From an uncultured Coriobacteriia bacterium (GTDB lineage: Bacteria; Actinomycetota; Coriobacteriia; Coriobacteriales; QAMH01): a stretch of DNA of 5,094 nt. The notes under the pieces were generated by a model. The model was given only the letters and a program-made list of their open reading frames with translations, was not told the origin of the DNA and searched no databases. Position 1 is the first letter of the stretch. Every line of letters starts with the position of its first letter. The position numbers and the translations under genes were made by a program. Positions 4,040-5,094 of this stretch are shown piece after piece. The stretch is taken from NCBI GenBank assembly GCA_949283445.1, contig CASDTD010000248.1:1-5094 (forward strand), given 5' to 3'.

Positions 4040-4504
4040 ATGAGCGAAGCCGAAGACATAGCGTACATGCGCACGTGTGTCGAGCTCGCGCGTGAAGCCG
4101 AGGCGCTGGGGGAAGTTCCCATCGGCGCGCTCGTCGTGCACGAAGGCGCAATCGTGGCAAGCGCGTACAACCGGCGCGAAATCGACGCGGATCCGGCGGG
4201 CCATGCCGAATTTCTGGCGATGAAGAGGGCGGCCGAAAAGCTCGGGCGCTGGCGGCTTTCCGGGTGCACGGTCTATGTGACGCTCGAGCCCTGCCTCATG
4301 TGCGCGGGTCTCATGTATCAAGCTCGAATAGACCGGTGCGTCTACGGAACGGCAGACCCGAAAGCCGGTGCTTTGGGTACACTGTACAAGATTAACGAAG
4401 ACGAAAGGCTCAACCATCGTTTCGAGGTCACAGCCGGCGTGCTCCAAGAAGAATGTGCGGAGCTGCTGCGTGACTTCTTCGCGCGGTTGAGGGGGAAGAA
4501 GTGA
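4040..4504 (+). CDS. tadA: tRNA-specific adenosine deaminase TadA, 154 aa
   Basis: TadA deaminates adenosine 34 of tRNA-Arg(ACG) to inosine, allowing one tRNA to read CGU, CGC and CGA; it is normally essential and cytoplasmic. The zinc cytidine/deoxycytidylate deaminase fold is complete: GEVPIGALVV at 24-33, Asn44, HAE at 55-57 (zinc ligand His55 and proton-shuttling Glu57), PCLMC at 84-88 (zinc ligands Cys85 and Cys88), and DPKAGALGTL at 107-115/116. Length is normal for bacterial TadA. The ATG at 4040 is chosen because the protein then begins just before the family's first helix; the upstream signal is a modest GGCGGG at 4026-4031 with an 8-nt spacer. An in-frame TTG eleven codons earlier adds no conserved sequence. 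The stop codon overlaps the start of the next gene, so the two are probably co-transcribed and translationally coupled. Confidence 0.95.
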   Translation: MSEAEDIAYMRTCVELAREAEALGEVPIGALVVHEGAIVASAYNRREIDADPAGHAEFLAMKRAAEKLGRWRLSGCTVYVTLEPCLMCAGLMYQARIDRCVYGTADPKAGALGTLYKINEDERLNHRFEVTAGVLQEECAELLRDFFARLRGKK

Positions 4505-5094
4505 ACCCGAAGGTCAGCATAATCATATCGTTCTTCAACGCGGAGCGAACACTGCAGCGCTGCCTTGCCGGCGTGCTCGGGCAGACGTATGACAACATCG
4601 AGGTCATCCTCATCGACGACGGCAGTACCGACGGCGGTGGGGAGCAGGCCAAGTTTTACGCGCACGAAGACGCTCGCGTCAACCTGATACAGAAGGAGAA
4701 CACGGGCGTTTCCGATTCGCGTAATATCGGTTTGGATGCCGCGACGGGCGATTGGGTCTACATCGCCGATGCAGATGACTGGCTGGCGCCGTGGACCATC
4801 CAGACCTTTATGGACGCGGTCTTGAGTCCGAGTTGCGATCTGGCCGTGTCCGATTTCTATCGCGTCAAAGGCTCGCTCATCGCGCATAAGAAGGGGCCAT
4901 CATCGGGGCTTGTCTCGTGCGAACAGTACATCAAGTTCATGTCGCAGCGCCCCGCGAACTTCTATTACACCTCGTTGTGGAACAAGGTGTTCCGCCGCTC
5001 CATCATCGAAGAGCACGGCATGCGCTTCGACACGTCGATGCAGTTCGGCGAAGACCATGTCTTCATCCTCGAGTACCTGCATTTCGTCGAGCGC
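4501..5094 (+). CDS. Glycosyltransferase family 2, N-terminal 198 residues (runs off the window)
   Basis: This is a GT-A fold transferase that moves a sugar from a nucleotide-sugar donor, usually to a cell-surface polysaccharide, teichoic acid or glycolipid acceptor at the inner face of the membrane. The start is GTG at 4501, overlapping the tadA stop codon (GTGA), with GAGGGGG (4489-4495) 5 nt upstream. Visible motifs are VSIIISFFNAE (5-15), the nucleotide-binding DDGSTD (39-44), NTGVSDSRNIGLDAATGDW (67-85), the metal-binding DADD (90-93), and GED (183-185), which carries the likely catalytic base. The segment SLWNKVFRRSI (158-168) is typical of EpsJ/WcaA-like bacterial members. No membrane segment appears in the visible part. 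No stop codon is reached, so the C-terminal part is missing only because the window ends. Donor and acceptor cannot be told from sequence. Confidence 0.93.
   Translation, partial: MNPKVSIIISFFNAERTLQRCLAGVLGQTYDNIEVILIDDGSTDGGGEQAKFYAHEDARVNLIQKENTGVSDSRNIGLDAATGDWVYIADADDWLAPWTIQTFMDAVLSPSCDLAVSDFYRVKGSLIAHKKGPSSGLVSCEQYIKFMSQRPANFYYTSLWNKVFRRSIIEEHGMRFDTSMQFGEDHVFILEYLHFVER

Overview
The window is GC-rich with compact genes, purine-rich Shine-Dalgarno sequences and short intergenic gaps. A 658-residue flavin/iron-sulfur ene-reductase sits back to back with a short-chain dehydrogenase. That pairing, together with the codon use and a CCA-encoding serine tRNA, most resembles an anaerobic gut actinobacterium of the Coriobacteriia (Eggerthellaceae type). 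This placement is inference from style and gene content; no taxonomic marker is present.

Layout. Bases 1-139 hold the 3' end of a GNAT acetyltransferase gene on the + strand. A 139-bp quasi-palindromic repeat (193-331) lies between it and a convergent NAD(P)-dependent short-chain dehydrogenase gene (361-1173, - strand). A 320-bp divergent control region (1174-1493) separates that gene from a large Old Yellow Enzyme/2,4-dienoyl-CoA-reductase-type oxidoreductase gene (1494-3470, + strand). A second 139-bp copy of the same repeat (3518-3656) follows the oxidoreductase. Next come a tRNA-Ser(UGA) gene with its own promoter (3765-3856), a spacer carrying two nearly identical 25-bp repeats and an A/T-rich stem, the tRNA adenosine deaminase gene tadA (4040-4504), and a family 2 glycosyltransferase gene (from 4501, cut by the window end) that overlaps tadA by four bases.

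How the parts may work together. The divergent pair looks like a small reductive module: one enzyme interconverts a carbonyl and an alcohol, the other reduces an activated C=C bond. The substrate cannot be read from sequence. Upstream of the oxidoreductase, three TGGCA cores recur exactly every 21 bp, immediately before a plausible promoter, which suggests a cooperative activator. The oxidoreductase departs from its family at several conserved positions, most notably Asn where the usual Tyr proton donor stands, and it has an atypically spaced iron-sulfur cysteine motif. tadA and the glycosyltransferase form a translationally coupled unit with no evident functional link.

The most unusual structure is the pair of 139-bp repeats. 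Each carries four invariant 12-bp arms in a mirror-symmetric layout that can fold in two mutually exclusive ways. The loops have diverged between copies while the arms have not. Both copies lie just past stop codons, so they may serve as bidirectional terminators, be a non-autonomous mobile repeat family, or both.
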